The notes under the pieces were generated by a model, which did not search any database, was not told the origin of the DNA, and was given only the letters and a program-made list of their open reading frames with translations. A stretch of 64,000 nucleotides of DNA from Mariprofundus sp. (lineage in GTDB: Bacteria; Pseudomonadota; Zetaproteobacteria; Mariprofundales; Mariprofundaceae): positions 186,001 to 250,000 of the forward strand of contig JAJFLH010000006.1 of the NCBI GenBank assembly GCA_021772775.1. Direction: 5' to 3'. Of the stretch, positions 38,000-46,669 are shown piece after piece. How positions within the stretch are numbered: the first letter of the stretch is position 1; every line of letters starts with the position of its first letter. The translations under genes and the position numbers were made by a program.

Positions 38000-38374
38000 G
38001 TGGTTGATTTAGATGAGTGGCAGATGGTTGTTCGCCCTGGTGAGGGAGAGGTCGTCTGTTTTGATTTGCAGGCTAGGGTGTCGCTTGCTGATGGTTCGGG
38101 GGTGGAGCTGACAGAGCAGGGTTTTGTTGTCTGTTTTCAGGGGCAGCTGCGGGCCTGGCGCAATCATTGTCCGCACGCTGGTTCGCCATTGGATTGGGTG
38201 CCAGGGCAGTTTTTTAGTGATGATGGCAGGTCTTTGGTCTGCCATACGCACTATGCAGCTTTTGAACCGCTGTCGGGAGAGTGTCTTGCGGGGCCTTGTG
38301 CAAGAGGGTTGTATCCATTATCTATTAAGGAATTGGATGAGGGTGTGGCAGTACCGCTACGCGTTGAATTGTAA
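38000..38374 (+). CDS. Rieske-type [2Fe-2S] ferredoxin
   Basis: A small soluble electron carrier of 124 residues. The Rieske ligands are C57/H59 in NHCPHAGSPLDW and C81/H84 in CHTHYAAFEP. Like many Rieske ferredoxins it ends with SGECLAGPC. A GTG at 38000 with GGAG seven bases upstream is my chosen start; the frame is open back to a GTG at 37943 without support. No oxygenase gene is adjacent. The neighbouring nuo operon starts 180 bases further on, but a link between them is only positional. Confidence 0.82.
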   Translation: MVDLDEWQMVVRPGEGEVVCFDLQARVSLADGSGVELTEQGFVVCFQGQLRAWRNHCPHAGSPLDWVPGQFFSDDGRSLVCHTHYAAFEPLSGECLAGPCARGLYPLSIKELDEGVAVPLRVEL

Positions 38375-38554
38375 TGATTGGTTTTTTGTCTGTTTGAGGC
38401 TTAGACTGCCGCCCAGTTGGGAGTTGTTTTTTCCTTATATTAAGTAAGGCTTTCATCGTTGCTTTAGTGTGTCGTAAACTTGACCAGTATGGCTGTCGAT
38501 GGTAGCAAGCACCCGCTAGATAGAGGGTGGTTTTCGGCTTTAGGGAGGGGTTTC

Positions 38555-38926
38555 ATGGGCGCGGAGTATCTCGCCAATCAATATGCACCAATATTTATTT
38601 TTATCCTCATTGCGCTTGCAATGGGAGCTGCTCCACTTGCGCTGACTTTTCTTGTCGCTGAGCAGAAGCCTAATGCAGAAAAACTTTCGGCCTATGAGTG
38701 CGGTTTTGAAGCTTTTGAAGATGCACGCTTGCAGATCGATGTGCGTTTTTATCTGTTAGCTATCCTGTTTGTTATCTTTGATATTGAAAGTGCGTTTCTT
38801 TTCCCGTGGGCGATAGTGCTTGATGAGATCGGTCTGTTTGGTTTTGTCGAAATGGTGTTGTTCCTGGTGGTTCTGCTCGTTGGATATGTTTACGCGTGGA
38901 AGAAAGGAGCCTTGCAATGGGAATAG
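38555..38926 (+). CDS. nuoA: NADH-quinone oxidoreductase subunit A
   Basis: A membrane subunit of complex I near the quinone site. Three hydrophobic helices are present. The second and third flank the conserved block [23 protein letters not shown], where the Cys and acidic residues lie in the loop known from other complexes I. ATG 38555 is preceded by AGGGAGGGG, and gives 123 residues; an upstream start at 38480 would add residues unlike NuoA. It overlaps nuoB by 10 bases. The promoter lies somewhere in the 180 bases upstream. Confidence 0.95.
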   Translation: MGAEYLANQYAPIFIFILIALAMGAAPLALTFLVAEQKPNAEKLSAYECGFEAFEDARLQIDVRFYLLAILFVIFDIESAFLFPWAIVLDEIGLFGFVEMVLFLVVLLVGYVYAWKKGALQWE

Positions 38927-39393
38927 AAGGTATTCTTGAAAAGGGTTTTATCACGACAACCGCCGATAAGCTTATTAATGGTGCGCGTGCGGGTTCGCTG
39001 TGGCCAATGACGTTTGGGTTGGCTTGTTGTGCTGTAGAGATGATGCATGCCGGCGCTTCTCGTTATGATCTGGATCGCTTTGGTATCGTGTTTCGTCCAA
39101 GTCCGCGTCAGGCTGATGTGATGGTGGTAGCAGGAACTCTGTGTAATAAAATGGCTCCGGCTCTGCGTAAAGTTTATGATCAGATGTCAGAGCCTCGCTG
39201 GGTGATCTCAATGGGATCATGTGCCAATGGTGGTGGTTATTATCATTACTCTTATTCGGTAACGCGTGGCTGTGATCGTATTGTGCCGGTTGATATTTAT
39301 GTGCCGGGTTGCCCGCCAACGGCAGAGGCACTGCTATATGGCTTTATTCAATTGCAGGAAAAAATCAAACGCACCAATACGATTGCTCGGTAG
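38917..39393 (+). CDS. nuoB: NADH-quinone oxidoreductase subunit B (cluster N2)
   Basis: NuoB carries the final [4Fe-4S] cluster N2, which passes electrons to quinone. The ligands are the tandem Cys pair in [11 protein letters not shown], a Cys in MGSCANGGG and one in [12 protein letters not shown] 38917 with AAGGAG upstream gives the normal 158 residues. The start lies inside nuoA, so the two are translationally coupled. Confidence 0.97.
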   Translation: MGIEGILEKGFITTTADKLINGARAGSLWPMTFGLACCAVEMMHAGASRYDLDRFGIVFRPSPRQADVMVVAGTLCNKMAPALRKVYDQMSEPRWVISMGSCANGGGYYHYSYSVTRGCDRIVPVDIYVPGCPPTAEALLYGFIQLQEKIKRTNTIAR

Positions 39394-39399
39394 GTAACG

Positions 39400-40017
39400 A
39401 TGACAGAGAAATTGCAGGATGATATTGGCATGAGTGCAACGCCAGACGCTGTATCGGCGGTTGCCAGTTTGCGAGAAAAGTTTGGCGATCAGGTGCTTGA
39501 TTCAAGCCAAGGTATGGATTGCCCGGTAGTGGTTTTAGCGCGGGAAGCGATTGCTGAGGCGTGTCACTATTTGAAAAATGAGCAGGCTTTTGAGCAGATG
39601 ATGGACTTGTGTGGTGTCGATCTGCTGGAGATGCCGGGCTGGTCATCAACCGATTCGCCTCGTTTTGAAGTGGTTTATCATCTGCTATCCGTGTCAAAAA
39701 ATGAACGTTTACGCTTGAAAGTAGGCGTAAATGAGCGCGAGTTGGTGGATTCGGTGACTGAAGTCTGGTCAACTGCTAACTGGTTTGAGCGTGAAGCGTT
39801 CGATATGTATGGTATTATTTTTAACCATCATCCTGATTTGCGTCGTCTGCTTACTGATTATGGTTTTGAAGGCCACCCTCTACGCAAGGACTTTCCTGTA
39901 ACGGGCCGTGTTGAAATGTTCTTTGATGAAGCGCAGTGGCGCTGTGTTTATCGCCCCAATGAAGTGCAAGAGCGTGTGTTGGTAGAGCGTACATGGCCGG
40001 GAGTTGACCGTGGCTGA
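39400..40017 (+). CDS. nuoC: NADH-quinone oxidoreductase subunit C
   Basis: A peripheral-arm subunit that packs against NuoB and NuoD. The conserved block [26 protein letters not shown] and the following [14 protein letters not shown] identify it. At 205 residues it is a separate protein and not fused to NuoD as in E. coli. It starts six bases after nuoB and overlaps nuoD by 8 bases. Confidence 0.96.
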   Translation: MTEKLQDDIGMSATPDAVSAVASLREKFGDQVLDSSQGMDCPVVVLAREAIAEACHYLKNEQAFEQMMDLCGVDLLEMPGWSSTDSPRFEVVYHLLSVSKNERLRLKVGVNERELVDSVTEVWSTANWFEREAFDMYGIIFNHHPDLRRLLTDYGFEGHPLRKDFPVTGRVEMFFDEAQWRCVYRPNEVQERVLVERTWPGVDRG

Positions 40018-41188
40018 GATTAAGAATTATACGCTAAACTTTGGTCCACAGCATCCTGCAGCACATGGCGTATTGCGTCTGGTGCTTGAGTTGGATGGTG
40101 AGGTTGTTGAAAAGGCTGACCCGCATATTGGTTTGTTGCATCGCGGTACCGAAAAGCTGTTTGAGTACAAAACATATTTACAGAATGTGCCCTATTTTGA
40201 CCGTTTCGATTATGTATCAATGATGGCCAATGAACATGCTTATGCGCTGGGTGTTGAAAAGATGCTTGGTGTCGAGGCGCCTGAGCGCGCACAATATATT
40301 CGTGTGATGTATGCTGAATTGACACGTATTCTCAATCATACCATGTGGTTGGGAGCTGTGGCGCTTGATATTGGTGCAATGACTGTCTTTTTGTACTGCT
40401 TCCGTGAGCGTGAAGATATTTTTGATTATTATGAGGAAGTCAGTGGCGCGCGTATGCATGCGGCTTATTTTCGTCCCGGTGGTGTATCAAAAGACCTGCC
40501 TGATGGTTTGTTAGAGAAAATTAAGGGCTTTACTGAGCGTTTTCCAACTTATGTAGATGAATATGAAACGCTGTTGACTGAGAATCGAATCTGGAAACAG
40601 CGTAATGTGGATATTGCCACCGTTGATAAAGAGGCTGCATTGGATTGGGGTTTTACTGGTCCGATGATTCGTGGTTCCGGTGTTGAGTGGGATCTGCGCA
40701 AAAAACAGCCTTATGATGTCTATGATAAGATGGATTTTGATATTCCTGTTGGTGTCACAGGTGACTGTTATGATCGTTATCTGGTTCGTGTGGAAGAGAT
40801 GCGTGAATCCAATCGTATTGTCCGTCAATGTATCGATTGGCTTGAGAAGAACGAAGGCCCTGTAAAAGTTGAAGATTATAAGTTAAGCAATCCGCGTCGT
40901 GCTGAAATGAAGGCCGATATGGAAGCTTTGATTCATCACTTTAAATACTTTCAGGAAGGTTTTCATGTTCCGAAGGGTGAAGTGTATCAGGCTGTGGAGC
41001 ATCCAAAGGGTGAGTTCGCGGTGTATATCGTTTCTGATGGTTCCAATAAGCCTTACCGCATGAAGGTACGTGCACCAGGTTTTGCCCATATTGAAGCCTT
41101 GGATTATATGATCCGTGGTCACATGATTGCTGATGTTGTAGCGATTCTTGGAACACAGGATATCGTGTTTGGGGAGGTTGACCGATGA
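40010..41188 (+). CDS. nuoD: NADH-quinone oxidoreductase subunit D
   Basis: The 49-kDa-type subunit, which forms the quinone pocket with NuoB. The [13 protein letters not shown] block holds the His that faces quinone, and HRGTEKLFE follows. The C-terminal end IVFGEVDR is typical. I chose GTG 40010, with GGGAG six bases upstream, giving 392 residues; TTG 40004 is an alternative. It overlaps nuoE by four bases (ATGA). Confidence 0.96.
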   Translation: MAEIKNYTLNFGPQHPAAHGVLRLVLELDGEVVEKADPHIGLLHRGTEKLFEYKTYLQNVPYFDRFDYVSMMANEHAYALGVEKMLGVEAPERAQYIRVMYAELTRILNHTMWLGAVALDIGAMTVFLYCFREREDIFDYYEEVSGARMHAAYFRPGGVSKDLPDGLLEKIKGFTERFPTYVDEYETLLTENRIWKQRNVDIATVDKEAALDWGFTGPMIRGSGVEWDLRKKQPYDVYDKMDFDIPVGVTGDCYDRYLVRVEEMRESNRIVRQCIDWLEKNEGPVKVEDYKLSNPRRAEMKADMEALIHHFKYFQEGFHVPKGEVYQAVEHPKGEFAVYIVSDGSNKPYRMKVRAPGFAHIEALDYMIRGHMIADVVAILGTQDIVFGEVDR

Positions 41189-41682
41189 GTGCGGATGCAG
41201 TTCGCTTCAGTGATGAACGTCTGACTGAGATTGCAGCGTTGGTGAAAACTTATCCCGGTGCGCAGTCTGCTTTGATGCCTGTATTGTATATGGCGCAGGA
41301 AGACTTTGGTTATATCTCTATGGAAGCGCAGAAAATGATTGCCCAAGTGTTGGGTTTGCGTTTGATGCAGGTACGCGAAGTCGTGACCTTTTATACCATG
41401 TTTCGAGAGCAGCCGACAGGTAAGTATCTATTGGAAGTCTGTACAAATGCTGGTTGCATGCTGAATGGTGCCAATGAGTTGGTTGCTCATATGTGTGAGA
41501 CTTTAGGTATCAAACAGGGACAAACTACAGCTGATGGTTTGTTTACCGTCACAGAAGTTGAATGTGCTGGAGCTTGTGGTGGTGCACCTGTTGTACAGGT
41601 TAATAACGTCTATCATGAAAAGGTTACACCTGAATTGATGGATTCTTTGATCACTCGAGTGCGTGATGGGGGTGCGGCATGA
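41185..41682 (+). CDS. nuoE: NADH-quinone oxidoreductase subunit E
   Basis: The 24-kDa-type subunit of the NADH-oxidising module, with a [2Fe-2S] cluster (N1a). The ligands are in [10 protein letters not shown] and [10 protein letters not shown]. The N-terminal helical domain includes [11 protein letters not shown]. It has 165 residues. Its final bases GGGGGTGCGGCATGA include the ATGA from which the first spacer frame starts. The C-terminus is a short Gly-Gly-Ala-Ala tail. Confidence 0.95.
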   Translation: MSADAVRFSDERLTEIAALVKTYPGAQSALMPVLYMAQEDFGYISMEAQKMIAQVLGLRLMQVREVVTFYTMFREQPTGKYLLEVCTNAGCMLNGANELVAHMCETLGIKQGQTTADGLFTVTEVECAGACGGAPVVQVNNVYHEKVTPELMDSLITRVRDGGAA

Positions 41683-41756
41683 TGCTTTTGCAGGATAGCA
41701 AAACCACACGCGCACTAGCGCGCACGAAGTGTGAGACACATGGAGGTGTGGCATGA
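41679..41756 (+). CDS. Candidate micro-ORF in the nuoE-nuoF spacer
   Basis: A 25-codon frame that begins with the ATG of the ATGA overlapping the nuoE stop. It ends at a TGA inside the ATGA of the nuoF start. The peptide begins [20 protein letters not shown] and ends HGGVA. The HGG codons (CATGGAGGT) are also the nuoF ribosome-binding site. It shares 12 of its first 20 residues with the nuoG-nuoH frame. Coupling at both ends makes translation plausible. A pure RNA role remains possible. Confidence 0.4.
   Translation: MMLLQDSKTTRALARTKCETHGGVA
41683..41752 (+). repeat. Nuo spacer element, copy 1 (nuoE/nuoF)
   Basis: Three hairpins in a row. SL1 is TTTTGC-AGGATA-GCAAAA (41686-41703). SL2 is GCGC-ACTA-GCGC (41710-41721). 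SL3 is CGCAC-GAA-GTGTG (41721-41733). The nuoF ribosome-binding site ACATGGAGGTG follows. Copies 2 and 3 share the order and loop sequences but differ in stem bases in a way that keeps the pairs. Confidence 0.75.
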
Positions 41757-43033
41757 CCATTTCCTCTGATCCAAAACAAGTAAAACAGATCTGTTTTGAT
41801 AATATCAACGTGCCGGGCATGAATACATTGGCGGTGGCCCGTGAAAATGGGGCGTATGCATTTCTGCCGACTGTCCTGAAAGATTTTAGTTCAAGTAAAA
41901 TTATTGATGAAATGAAAACATCCGGTCTGCGTGGACGTGGTGGTGCTGGCTTTCCTACCGGGCTGAAATGGTCATTCGTGCCGCGTAATACGGGCAAGCC
42001 AATTTATCTGCTATGCAATGCAGATGAAGGTGAACCGGGTACATTCAAAGATCGTGATATTATGCGTTTTGATCCACATCTTTTGATTGAAGGCATGATT
42101 ATGGCTGGTTTCGCACTTGGCGTGAAAGATGCTTATATCTATGTTCGTGGTGAATTTGTGCATGAAATTAATGTGCTTAATGCCGCTATTAAAGAGGCTC
42201 GTGCTGCTAATTTACTGGGTGAAAATATCTTGGGTAGCGGCTTCAGCATGAATCTTGTTGTTCACCGTGGTGCTGGCGCTTATGTATGTGGTGAAGAGAC
42301 CGCTTTGATCGAATCACTGGAAGGTAAATCGGGACGTCCGCGTTTTAAACCGCCATTCCCGGCAGTTGAAGGTTTCTATGGCTGCCCTACCGTGGTGAAT
42401 AATGTCGAAACGCTATCGACCGTGCCGGCTATATTGGAGCATGGTGGTGCCTGGCATGCTGCGATTGGCATTCCAAATAATACTGGCTGCAAAATTTTCT
42501 CCGTTTCGGGTCATGTGAATAGACCGGGTAATTATGAAGTACCTATGGGAACTTCGATGAAGACCCTGATTGAAGAGTATTGTGGTGGTCTTCAGCACGG
42601 TACTGTGCCGAAAGTTATTATTCCGGGCGGTTCATCTACGCCGTGGTTAACTGCGGAAAATTATAATGTGCCACTTACCTATGACGATATTATGAAAGCA
42701 GGCTCCTTTTTGGGTTCTGGTGCGATTATTGTGATGGATGAAACTGCCGATTTGGTGGCTCTGACACGTCGTTTGGCGCATTTTTATGCGCATGAATCGT
42801 GTGGACAATGTACGCCGTGCCGTGAAGGTACGGGATGGTTGGAGCGCGTGATTACGCGTGTTGAGAATGGTCAGGGAACCAATGATGATGTGACTGTGTT
42901 GAGTGAAGCGGCGACACATATGGCTGGGCGCACGATCTGTGCGTTGGCTGAAGGTGCTGCTGCACCAGTATTATCATTGCTCAAACATTTTCCTGAAGAT
43001 GTGCAAGCTTGTCTGGGAGAGAATGCGGCATGA
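41753..43033 (+). CDS. nuoF: NADH-quinone oxidoreductase subunit F
   Basis: The 51-kDa-type subunit that binds NADH and FMN and carries cluster N3. The NADH/FMN region has LRGRGGAGFPTGLKW and NADEGEPGTFKDR. The [4Fe-4S] ligands are in ESCGQCTPCREGTGW, with the fourth Cys further on in TICALAEG. It has 426 residues, normal. Unlike nuoA to nuoE, which overlap or nearly touch, it is separated from nuoE by 70 bases filled by the spacer element. GGAGGTG precedes its ATG. Confidence 0.97.
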   Translation: MTISSDPKQVKQICFDNINVPGMNTLAVARENGAYAFLPTVLKDFSSSKIIDEMKTSGLRGRGGAGFPTGLKWSFVPRNTGKPIYLLCNADEGEPGTFKDRDIMRFDPHLLIEGMIMAGFALGVKDAYIYVRGEFVHEINVLNAAIKEARAANLLGENILGSGFSMNLVVHRGAGAYVCGEETALIESLEGKSGRPRFKPPFPAVEGFYGCPTVVNNVETLSTVPAILEHGGAWHAAIGIPNNTGCKIFSVSGHVNRPGNYEVPMGTSMKTLIEEYCGGLQHGTVPKVIIPGGSSTPWLTAENYNVPLTYDDIMKAGSFLGSGAIIVMDETADLVALTRRLAHFYAHESCGQCTPCREGTGWLERVITRVENGQGTNDDVTVLSEAATHMAGRTICALAEGAAAPVLSLLKHFPEDVQACLGENAA

Positions 43034-43107
43034 CAATTTATCACGATAGAGAAATTGCGCGCTTGAAGAGCGCCCGTAAGGGTGACGCACATGGAGGTGC
43101 GGCATGA
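43030..43107 (+). CDS. Candidate micro-ORF in the nuoF-nuoG spacer
   Basis: A 25-codon frame from the ATGA at the nuoF stop to the ATGA at the nuoG start, the same length and the same coupling as copy 1. The peptide begins MTIYHDREIARLKSARKGDA and ends HGGAA. Shared with the other two are the Asp at position 6, basic residues in the middle, and the HGG tail set by the ribosome-binding site. Translation has not been shown. Confidence 0.4.
   Translation: MTIYHDREIARLKSARKGDAHGGAA
43034..43103 (+). repeat. Nuo spacer element, copy 2 (nuoF/nuoG)
   Basis: SL1 has arms CAATTTATC and GAGAAATTG (one mismatch) around loop ACGATA (43034-43057). SL2 has GCGC arms at 43057-43060 and 43070-43073. SL3 is CGCCC-GTAA-GGGTG (43071-43084). 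Against copies 1 and 3, the SL3 pair A-T has become C-G, a compensatory change. The nuoG ribosome-binding site follows. Confidence 0.75.
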
Positions 43108-45461
43108 CCTCTTTATTTATTAATGACCAAGAAGTCGAAGTTGCAGCTGGAACCAGTATTTTAGAAGCCTGCCGTGAGAACGGCCATGATGTTCCCTATT
43201 TTTGTTATCACCCTGAGTTATCTGTAGCGGCAAATTGCCGTATGTGTTTGGTACAGGTCGAAGGTTGGGGCAAGCCTGCGGCATCATGCTGTACACCGGT
43301 TGGCGAAGGCATGAAGGTGATTACAGAATCACCGGCATTGGAAAAAGATCGTGAGATGATGATGGAGTATCTGCTTATTCATCATCCGCTGGATTGCCCT
43401 GTCTGTGATCAGGGTGGTAGTTGTAAACTGCAGGATTACACCGTCGAGCATGGTGCATCCAAAGGGCGTTATAGCGAGCCTAAACGTGCTGTAGTCAATT
43501 ATGAGTTAGGTCCCTTTGTGAATACCTGTATGACGCGCTGTATTCATTGCACACGCTGCGTACGTTTTGCTGATGAAGTCGCGGGCACTGGTGATATCGG
43601 TGTGTTGAACCGTTCCGACCATATGACCATCGCCGGTATTGTTGAGGAGGCGTTGGAGTCTGAGCTCTCTGGTAATTTGCCGGATATCTGTCCTGTTGGT
43701 GCCCTGCTTGATAAGCCTTCTCATGATGTATCTCGCCCGTGGGAGATGACACATCATCGGAGCACATGTACGCAGTGTCCCAATGGCTGTGATATTCAAA
43801 TTGAATCGCGTGCTGATGAAGTGATGCGCATTCAACCTGTCGAAAATAGTCCTGAACCATGGATTTGTGACCGTGGTCGCTATGTATATGATGCTTTCCG
43901 CTCCGATTACCGTATTTTGGCTCCTAAAGTTCGTCAAGATGGTGAGCTTAACAGTGTTGATTGGGATGATGCATTTGCTAAAGCGTCAGAGCTGCTTAAA
44001 GACAAGCGTGTTGGTATTTTGTTGTCACCGGATTGGAGTGTAGAAGGCCAGACTGCCATCCGTTTAATGCGTGATGAATTGTTTCCAAATGCGCATGTTG
44101 CTTATGATTTGCATCGCCGTGATATGCGTCCGTTCGCCTTTGAAGAAGGTTTTTCCATGACTACAGCTCAAATCGCGGATGCTGATCAGGTTGTAGTGTT
44201 GGGCTCAGATTTGAGGCAGCGCCTGCCACTGTTGATGCAGCGTCTGCGTAAACGTGGTCTGGCTGGTAAACCCGTATCAAGAATCGGTGCGATGAATTAC
44301 CGTACCAATATGGATATCAGTAGCGATGCTTTGATTCGTCCACGTGATTGGTTCGGTGTTATTGCGCGTGCCATGGAGCAGGTAAGTGTACTGGGCAAAA
44401 CCGCAGCTGGGTTTGAAGCATGGATTGCAGCTGTACCGGACCGCCATGAGGCGGGCAAGATATTGGCTGATGCTTTAATGGCTGATAGCTGTGCACTACT
44501 TGTTGGTGAAGAGATTCGTTCGCATGCTGATGCTGCGGCTTTGATTCAGGGGCTGGATCTGTTGATGCGTGCCTGTGGCCATGCAGAAAAAGAGAATGAT
44601 GGGCGTAATTTGATGCCGGAAGGTATGAATACGCAGGCGCTTAGTGCCACTTTTGGTGATGTGCGCGTCAGTGCTGGAGATCTGTTTGCCGCTGCAACTG
44701 CCGGTGAATTGGATGCTCTGATTCTTGTCGGTAGCGATCCGCTGGGTGATGGGCTGTTCCCTTCTGCTGCAAAAGCGGCGCTTGAAAAAGTGGCTTTGGT
44801 ACAGATTGGTGCTGTTGCAGGTCAAGTCAGTGATTATGCAGAGGTGCAGCTGCCTGCCGCCGCCTATTCAGAGATCGAAGGTAGCTTTATCAATATGGAA
44901 GGACGTATTCGCGTGGCGAATAACCCAATCAAATCATTGGGTCAGGAACGTCCACTGTGGAAAGTGATGATGCGCATGGTGCAGGTGATGGGTGGTGCTG
45001 TACCAGTCGTTAATCTGACTGAGTTGCGCGATGTTGCGCGCCAGAAAATACCTGCATTAGCTGGTGCATGGCAAGGTGCGGAGCAGGATAGTGTATTGAT
45101 TGCACCGGCTCGTAATAAAGGTGTTGCAACAGTTCCACGTGTGCAGAACAGCAGCTTTACACTTGATGTTGTGAGTCGTTATTCCATGTATCGTGAAGGC
45201 GCATGGGTACGGGCATCCAAAGCGTTGACTGAAGCTGGTAGAATACATGCTTTGGGCGATGTATTGGTGCATCCGGAAACATTAAGTAGTAGTGGCCTCG
45301 CCGAAGGTGAGAATACTGTGACGACATTCTTGGGTTCAGCAAGCTATAACATTGCTGTGCGTGATGATGTCAGCCCGGGTGTGTTGTTTGTCTCCAAACG
45401 TGGTGTGGCTGGTGACTTGTCCGATGTGACAGAAGCTTCAATTGCAGGGGGGGCGGAATGA
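43104..45461 (+). CDS. nuoG: NADH-quinone oxidoreductase subunit G
   Basis: The 75-kDa-type subunit with several iron-sulfur clusters. The [2Fe-2S] site is FCYHPELSVAANCRMCLVQ. The His-ligated [4Fe-4S] N5 site is HHPLDCPVCDQGGSCKLQD. The N4 site is CMTRCIHCTRC. A further CTQCPNGC motif suggests the extra N7-type or molybdopterin-domain cluster. The remaining 550 residues are the molybdopterin-oxidoreductase-like domain. At 785 residues it lies between the 690-residue and 910-residue forms. The end includes Gly-Gly-Ala-Glu, which holds the ATGA for the third spacer. Confidence 0.94.
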   Translation: MTSLFINDQEVEVAAGTSILEACRENGHDVPYFCYHPELSVAANCRMCLVQVEGWGKPAASCCTPVGEGMKVITESPALEKDREMMMEYLLIHHPLDCPVCDQGGSCKLQDYTVEHGASKGRYSEPKRAVVNYELGPFVNTCMTRCIHCTRCVRFADEVAGTGDIGVLNRSDHMTIAGIVEEALESELSGNLPDICPVGALLDKPSHDVSRPWEMTHHRSTCTQCPNGCDIQIESRADEVMRIQPVENSPEPWICDRGRYVYDAFRSDYRILAPKVRQDGELNSVDWDDAFAKASELLKDKRVGILLSPDWSVEGQTAIRLMRDELFPNAHVAYDLHRRDMRPFAFEEGFSMTTAQIADADQVVVLGSDLRQRLPLLMQRLRKRGLAGKPVSRIGAMNYRTNMDISSDALIRPRDWFGVIARAMEQVSVLGKTAAGFEAWIAAVPDRHEAGKILADALMADSCALLVGEEIRSHADAAALIQGLDLLMRACGHAEKENDGRNLMPEGMNTQALSATFGDVRVSAGDLFAAATAGELDALILVGSDPLGDGLFPSAAKAALEKVALVQIGAVAGQVSDYAEVQLPAAAYSEIEGSFINMEGRIRVANNPIKSLGQERPLWKVMMRMVQVMGGAVPVVNLTELRDVARQKIPALAGAWQGAEQDSVLIAPARNKGVATVPRVQNSSFTLDVVSRYSMYREGAWVRASKALTEAGRIHALGDVLVHPETLSSSGLAEGENTVTTFLGSASYNIAVRDDVSPGVLFVSKRGVAGDLSDVTEASIAGGAE

Positions 45462-45607
45462 TAATTTTTCAGGATAGAAAAATTACATGTGCCTTGGCAC
45501 GCACGAAGTGTGACGCACAAAAAGGCGTGAACGCCGTTTGGACGAGCGTAGCTCGCCTTCAAGGTGAGGGGGCTGGATGCCCTGAATCACATGGAGGTGC
45601 GGCATGA
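45458..45607 (+). CDS. Candidate micro-ORF in the nuoG-nuoH spacer (extended copy)
   Basis: A 49-codon frame linked by ATGA overlaps to nuoG and nuoH. It begins MIIFQDRKITCALARTKCDA like copy 1 and ends HGGAA like copy 2. Between these lies an extra block of exactly 24 codons (45518-45589) beginning QKGVNAVW and ending GCPES. The extra block keeps the reading frame open. Frame retention despite a 72-base addition argues for translation or for selection on coupling. Confidence 0.42.
   Translation: MIIFQDRKITCALARTKCDAQKGVNAVWTSVARLQGEGAGCPESHGGAA
45462..45603 (+). repeat. Nuo spacer element, copy 3 (nuoG/nuoH), with 72-base extension
   Basis: SL1 is AATTTTTC-AGGATA-GAAAAATT (45463-45484). 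SL2 is GTGC-CTTG-GCAC (45489-45500). SL3 is CGCAC-GAA-GTGTG (45500-45512), identical to copy 1. The added part holds further small hairpins: GGCG-TGAA-CGCC, CGAGC-GTA-GCTCG and GGGC-TGGAT-GCCC. The nuoH ribosome-binding site ends the element. Confidence 0.75.
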
Positions 45608-46665
45608 GTGGATTAGATATGGCGATTCAGGGTGGTATCTGGGCGCTGGAAATTCTTGCGATTGCTGTACCGGTTGCATTGTCGGTAGCTTATATTACCT
45701 ACTGCGAACGCCGTGTGATCGGCTTTATGCAGGCGCGTAAGGGGTGTAATCGTGTTGGTCCGGCCGGTTTGTTGCAGCCGTTGGCTGATGGTTTGAAGCT
45801 GGTCTTAAAAGAGACGATTATTCCGGCTCAAGCCAATAAACTACTATTTATTGGTGCGCCACTGTTGTCTCTGATGCCGGCTCTGGTGGCGTTTGCTGTT
45901 GTACCATTTGGCGAAACTTCGTTGTTTGGTGTGTGGGAAACACCGCATATTATGGCGATCTCGAACCTTAATGTTGGTCTGCTCTATGTGATGGCAATCG
46001 CTTCACTATCCGTGTACGGGGTATTGATGGCGGGCTGGGCGTCAAACTCCAAATATCCAATCATGGGCTCGATTCGTTCTACGTGTCAGATGATTTCGTA
46101 TGAAATTGCCATGGGTTTCGGTCTGGTTACAGTAATGATGCTGGCCGGTTCACTGAATCTGGCTGATATCGTACATGCTCAGGCTGGTGGTATACTGCAC
46201 TGGTATATGATCCCTCTGTTCCCGATGTTGCTGGTCTTCTTTATCTCTGGTTGTGCTGAAACAGGCCGTACTCCATTCGATCTGACTGAAACTGAAGAGC
46301 TGGTTGCCGGTTATTACACAGAATATTCAGGTATGTGGTTCGCTACATTCTCACTGGCTGAATATGGTGCGATGATTTTGATCTCCCTGCTGACCTCAAT
46401 CCTGTTCCTGGGTGGATGGTATGCTCCGATCGCTGCATTGGACTTTATTCCGGGTACGATATGGTTGCTGGGTAAAAGTGCATTGTTGATCTTCGTATTT
46501 ATCTGGTTCCGTGCAACATTCCCGCGTTACCGTTATGATCAGATGATGCGTCTGGGTTGGAAAATCTTCCTGCCGTGGACGTTTGGTTGGATCTTTGTCA
46601 TTGGTATATTCATTTACACGCCGGGCTTAGACAGCATTATCGATTTCTGGCTAGCGTGGAGGTAA
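45604..46665 (+). CDS. nuoH: NADH-quinone oxidoreductase subunit H
   Basis: A membrane subunit at the junction of the two arms, forming part of the quinone channel. It has about eight hydrophobic helices. Typical blocks are [21 protein letters not shown], the [25 protein letters not shown] loop with its chain of acidic residues, and [18 protein letters not shown]. It has 353 residues. It begins from the ATGA that ends the third spacer frame and is four bases ahead of nuoI. Confidence 0.97.
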   Translation: MSGLDMAIQGGIWALEILAIAVPVALSVAYITYCERRVIGFMQARKGCNRVGPAGLLQPLADGLKLVLKETIIPAQANKLLFIGAPLLSLMPALVAFAVVPFGETSLFGVWETPHIMAISNLNVGLLYVMAIASLSVYGVLMAGWASNSKYPIMGSIRSTCQMISYEIAMGFGLVTVMMLAGSLNLADIVHAQAGGILHWYMIPLFPMLLVFFISGCAETGRTPFDLTETEELVAGYYTEYSGMWFATFSLAEYGAMILISLLTSILFLGGWYAPIAALDFIPGTIWLLGKSALLIFVFIWFRATFPRYRYDQMMRLGWKIFLPWTFGWIFVIGIFIYTPGLDSIIDFWLAWR

Positions 46666-46669
46666 CGGT

